Shown here piece by piece: positions 7,640 through 9,419 of a DNA stretch of 9,419 nt (position 1 is its first letter; each line of letters starts with the position of its first letter). The notes under the pieces are model-generated. The model searched no databases and was not told the origin of the DNA. It worked only from the letters and a program-made list of their open reading frames with translations. Source of the stretch: Eubacteriales bacterium (GTDB lineage Bacteria > Bacillota > Clostridia > Peptostreptococcales > Anaerovoracaceae); contig JAQVOT010000031.1 in NCBI GenBank assembly GCA_028702415.1, forward strand, positions 1 to 9,419, written 5' to 3'. Both the position numbers and the translations under genes were made by a program.

Positions 7640-7669
7640 ATTATAGCAAAACTACATATATGTGTCCAA
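7640..7669 (-). promoter_or_regulatory. Sigma-A-type promoter of the polysaccharide/wall operon
   Basis: On the minus strand a perfect TATAAT (7640-7645) is preceded by TG-n (extended -10, TGCTATAAT). The -35 box TTGGAC lies at 7664-7669 with an 18-bp spacer; shifting one base gives TGGACA with 17 bp. Transcription would start near 7633, giving a leader of about 55 nt before the ATG at 7578. The spacer contains the perfect palindrome ACATATATGT (7654-7663). Confidence 0.75.
7654..7663. promoter_or_regulatory. 10-bp palindrome in the operon promoter spacer, possible operator
   Basis: ACATATATGT is a perfect palindrome lying between the -35 and -10 boxes of the minus-strand promoter. A repressor bound here would block the promoter, but AT-rich palindromes of this size also arise by chance. 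Confidence 0.3.
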
Positions 7670-7678
7670 TAAAAAAGG

Positions 7679-7704
7679 CGGGAGTTTGACACGGGAGTTT
7701 GACA
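7679..7704 (+). repeat. Tandem 13-bp repeat at the IS left end
   Basis: CGGGAGTTTGACA occurs twice head to tail (7679-7691 and 7692-7704), followed by C. Each copy holds a perfect TTGACA (7686-7691 and 7699-7704). It may be the terminal inverted repeat plus a subterminal transposase site, or a duplicated end. Confidence 0.85.
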
Positions 7705-7718
7705 CCTAAAATACTGTC

Positions 7719-7743
7719 AGGCGTTGGTACGCCTTATTTTTTT
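7719..7743 (+). terminator. Intrinsic terminator facing into the IS, upstream of the transposase promoter
   Basis: The stem AGGCGT/ACGCCT (7719-7724 with 7729-7734) closes a TGGT loop and is followed by a T-rich run (TATTTTTTT). It lies before the transposase promoter, so it would stop transcripts entering from the left flank and keep transposase expression low, a known strategy of insertion sequences. Confidence 0.7.
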
Positions 7744-7764
7744 ATGCAAATTTGAATTTATGTA

Positions 7765-7794
7765 TTGCGTACGTGCGTACGTATATGGTATACT
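7765..7794 (+). promoter_or_regulatory. Transposase promoter with extended -10
   Basis: TATACT (7789-7794) is preceded by TG-n (TGGTATACT). A weak -35 TTGCGT (7765-7770) lies 18 bp upstream. The predicted start is near 7801, giving a leader of about 48 nt. The weak -35 suggests dependence on the extended -10 and low basal expression. Confidence 0.65.
7767..7782 (+). repeat. Two GCGTACGT repeats forming a dyad inside the transposase promoter
   Basis: GCGTACGT is repeated exactly in tandem. The overlapping segment 7768-7781 is an inverted repeat, CGTACG-TG-CGTACG. It overlaps the -35 box and fills most of the spacer, as expected of an operator or subterminal transposase site. Confidence 0.6.
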
Positions 7795-7835
7795 ATAGGT
7801 GTAGATGCAACCATATGTAGATTCAATTGTTTTAT

Positions 7836-7840
7836 GGGAG
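7836..7840 (+). promoter_or_regulatory. Ribosome binding site of the transposase gene
   Basis: GGGAG lies 8 nt before the ATG at 7849. It favours this start over the in-frame ATG at 7834, which has no such site upstream. Confidence 0.6.
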
Positions 7841-7848
7841 ATACGTGT

Positions 7849-9419
7849 ATGAGACTGTCTGAAAAGAAATCAGGTAAAAATACTCGCTTTTATGTGATTC
7901 GTTCCATAATGCGCGACGGTAAACGTTCATCAGAAGTTGTAGAAAAACTTGGAACAGCGGAAGAGATAAAGAAGCAACATAACTGCGCTGACCCAAGAGC
8001 CTGGGCAAGTAAGCACGTTGAAGAACTCAACAAAAAGCAGAATGGACATAAGATGCTTATTCCAATGCACACCGATGTTCTAATTGAACCAGGCCATAGA
8101 AACTCCTTCAACATAGGATATCTTTTTCTGCAGCACATATATTATCAGCTTGGGCTTCCGGCAATTTGTAGAAAGATTAAGAAGACAAGTAACTTTGAAT
8201 ATGATTTGGATCGCATTCTTTCCAGACTTCTTTATGGGAGAATACTCTACCCTTCATCAAAGCTTTCATGTTTTGAGCAGTCTCTGAAGCTGATGGAGCA
8301 GCCAAAATTTGAGCTGCACCAGATTTATCGTGCACTTTCAGTTTTGGCCGAGAACTCGGATCTTATTCAGGCAGAGCTTTACAATCGTTCAAAGAAAATT
8401 CTTAAACGCAGCACGGGAGTTCTGTTCTACGACTGCACCAACTACTTCTTTGAAGTAGAGCAGGAATCAGGTCTTAGACAGTACGGTCCAAGCAAGGATC
8501 ACCGACCAAATCCAATAGTCCAGATGGGGCTGTTTATGGACAAATCGGGAATTCCACTTGCTTTCTGCATAAATCCTGGAAACCAGAATGAACAGGTGTC
8601 GCTAAAGCCTTTAGAACTTAAAATTATGCAGGACTTTGAACTATCCAAGTTTGTCATATGTACAGACGCAGGCCTTTCTTCTGATGCTAACCGCAGGTTT
8701 AATAACTTCGGAGAACGTAGCTTTATCACTACACAATCCATCAAAAAACTAAAGAAGGAATTAAGGGGATGGTGTCTTGACCCTACAGGCTGGGAAGTTG
8801 AAGGTAGCAGAAAAAAGTACGATGTTTCCAAACTAGATGACACTGCTGAAAACCGTAACAGAATTTTCTACAAGCAGAAACTGATCGAAGGATACGATGA
8901 GGAACACGACATCAGTTTTGATCAAACGTTAATTGTCACCTACTCATTGAAATATGGAATTTACCAGCGCACACTTCGAAAACGTCAGATTGATCGTGCA
9001 CTAAAATATCTAGAAAAACCGTCCTCTGCAGATAAACGTTCGCAAACTGACGCGAAACGTTTCATCAAAAAAACCTCCATTACAGAAGATGGTGAGGTTG
9101 CAGAGAATGCTGCATATGAATTGAATACAGATGCTATTGCAGAAGAAGAAAAATACGATGGCTTTTATGCAGTATGCACTAATCTTGATGATGATCCTGC
9201 AGACATTGTAAGGATAAACCATGCCCGCTGGGAGATTGAGGAATCTTTTAGAATCATGAAATCCGAATTCGAAGCAAGGCCGGTATTTCTCCAAAGAGAT
9301 GACCGAATCAAAGCGCACTTCCTAACCTGCTTCATTTCCCTAATGATCTATCGTATCCTGGAGAAACAACTAGGTGAGGAATACACATGTAACCAGATTA
9401 TTTCTGAACTTCGTGACAT
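7849..9419 (+). CDS. IS1634-family-like DDE transposase, C-terminus cut by window edge
   Basis: An open frame of 523 codons from ATG 7849 with no stop before the edge. The N-terminal part (RFYVIRSIMRDGKRSSEVVEKLG) matches the usual start of IS1634-type transposases. The catalytic triad can be placed as Asp195 (FYDCTNYFFE), Asp273 (CTDAGLSSDANRRF) and Glu464 (ARWEIEESFRIMK). The last fits the IS4-superfamily R-x3-E-x6-K signature (Arg460, Glu464, Lys471), with Asn instead of Tyr at the first signature position. A long beta-rich insertion lies between Asp273 and Glu464, as is normal for IS4-like enzymes. DARP-type downstream residues EARPVFLQRDDRIKAHFLTC also match the family. Typical proteins have about 550-600 residues, so most of the gene is present. 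There is no frameshift or internal stop, so the visible part looks functional. Confidence 0.9.
   Translation, partial: MRLSEKKSGKNTRFYVIRSIMRDGKRSSEVVEKLGTAEEIKKQHNCADPRAWASKHVEELNKKQNGHKMLIPMHTDVLIEPGHRNSFNIGYLFLQHIYYQLGLPAICRKIKKTSNFEYDLDRILSRLLYGRILYPSSKLSCFEQSLKLMEQPKFELHQIYRALSVLAENSDLIQAELYNRSKKILKRSTGVLFYDCTNYFFEVEQESGLRQYGPSKDHRPNPIVQMGLFMDKSGIPLAFCINPGNQNEQVSLKPLELKIMQDFELSKFVICTDAGLSSDANRRFNNFGERSFITTQSIKKLKKELRGWCLDPTGWEVEGSRKKYDVSKLDDTAENRNRIFYKQKLIEGYDEEHDISFDQTLIVTYSLKYGIYQRTLRKRQIDRALKYLEKPSSADKRSQTDAKRFIKKTSITEDGEVAENAAYELNTDAIAEEEKYDGFYAVCTNLDDDPADIVRINHARWEIEESFRIMKSEFEARPVFLQRDDRIKAHFLTCFISLMIYRILEKQLGEEYTCNQIISELRD

Larger units (their letters stand above)
7579..7848. other. 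Divergent intergenic region split by the IS left end
   Basis: This 270-bp gap separates the leftward operon from the rightward transposase. From left to right it holds the leader and promoter of the operon, the IS end repeats, the inward terminator, the transposase promoter with its dyad, and the transposase leader. The leader has a repeated TGTAGAT (7800-7806 and 7816-7822). No small gene or structured RNA was recognised. Confidence 0.7.
7679..9419 (+). mobile_element. IS1634-family-like insertion sequence, right end outside the window
   Basis: The element consists of a candidate left end with a 13-bp tandem repeat (7679-7704), an inward-facing terminator, a dedicated promoter and a long DDE transposase gene that runs off the window. 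The boundary is set by the repeat and by the adjoining operon promoter; it could be a few bases off (7677-7693). The matching right inverted repeat and any target duplication are not in view. IS1634-type elements can make long, variable target duplications, so the flank may hold sequence copied at the other end. Confidence 0.75.

Noticed and set aside
7834..7851. Upstream in-frame ATG at 7834 as the transposase start
   Set aside because: No ribosome site precedes it, whereas GGGAG is well spaced for the ATG at 7849, and family similarity begins after 7849.
7890..9318. Minus-strand open frames at 7890-8138, 8499-8843 and 9010-9318
   Set aside because: All are antisense to the transposase, whose catalytic triad and family motifs are continuous on the plus strand.
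1..9419. CRISPR arrays, tRNA or rRNA genes, riboswitches
   Set aside because: No regularly spaced repeats, cloverleaf-like segments or recognisable ribosomal or riboswitch motifs were seen; the leaders are too short for common riboswitches.

Overview
The window looks like low-G+C Firmicutes DNA, most likely from a Lachnospiraceae-type (Butyrivibrio/Roseburia-like) gut or rumen bacterium. This is inferred from the AT-rich composition, the sigma-A style promoters, the LytR-CpsA-Psr (LCP) proteins, the G5-NlpC/P60 wall hydrolase and the type of IS1634-family transposase. No marker gene fixes the genus.

Positions 7678 down to 1 (minus strand) hold six co-directional genes that read as one operon. 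It starts from a strong promoter at 7640-7669. In transcription order the genes are: an LCP ligase with an extracytoplasmic accessory domain (5845-7578); a membrane-anchored G5-NlpC/P60 peptidoglycan hydrolase (4738-5808); a second LCP ligase lacking the accessory domain (3530-4741); a Wzx-like flippase (2204-3514); an L-lactate/malate dehydrogenase family enzyme whose substrate-specificity residue is Arg rather than Gln (1255-2217); and a CapK/PaaK-like adenylate-forming enzyme that runs off the left edge (3-1217). Gene spacings are 36, -4, 15, -14 and 37 bp, and no terminator is visible between genes. This looks like the start of a surface or exopolysaccharide locus. The flippase would export lipid-linked repeat units, the LCP proteins would transfer finished polymer to peptidoglycan, and the NlpC/P60 enzyme would cut peptides locally. 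The dehydrogenase and CapK-like enzyme may supply or activate a hydroxy-acid substituent, which is inference only.

Positions about 7679 to 9419 (plus strand) hold the left part of an insertion sequence of the IS1634 type (IS4-like DDE). Its left end carries a 13-bp tandem repeat, an intrinsic terminator facing inward, and a separate extended -10 promoter overlapped by an 8-bp tandem repeat that also forms a dyad. The transposase gene (7849 onward) is intact as far as it can be read and runs off the right edge. The element is divergent from the polysaccharide operon, and its end lies about 10 bp from the operon's -35 box, so the operon's former upstream control region was probably displaced.

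No rRNA, tRNA, CRISPR array or riboswitch was recognised. The only gene-free stretch near 300 bp is 7579-7848, which is described site by site.
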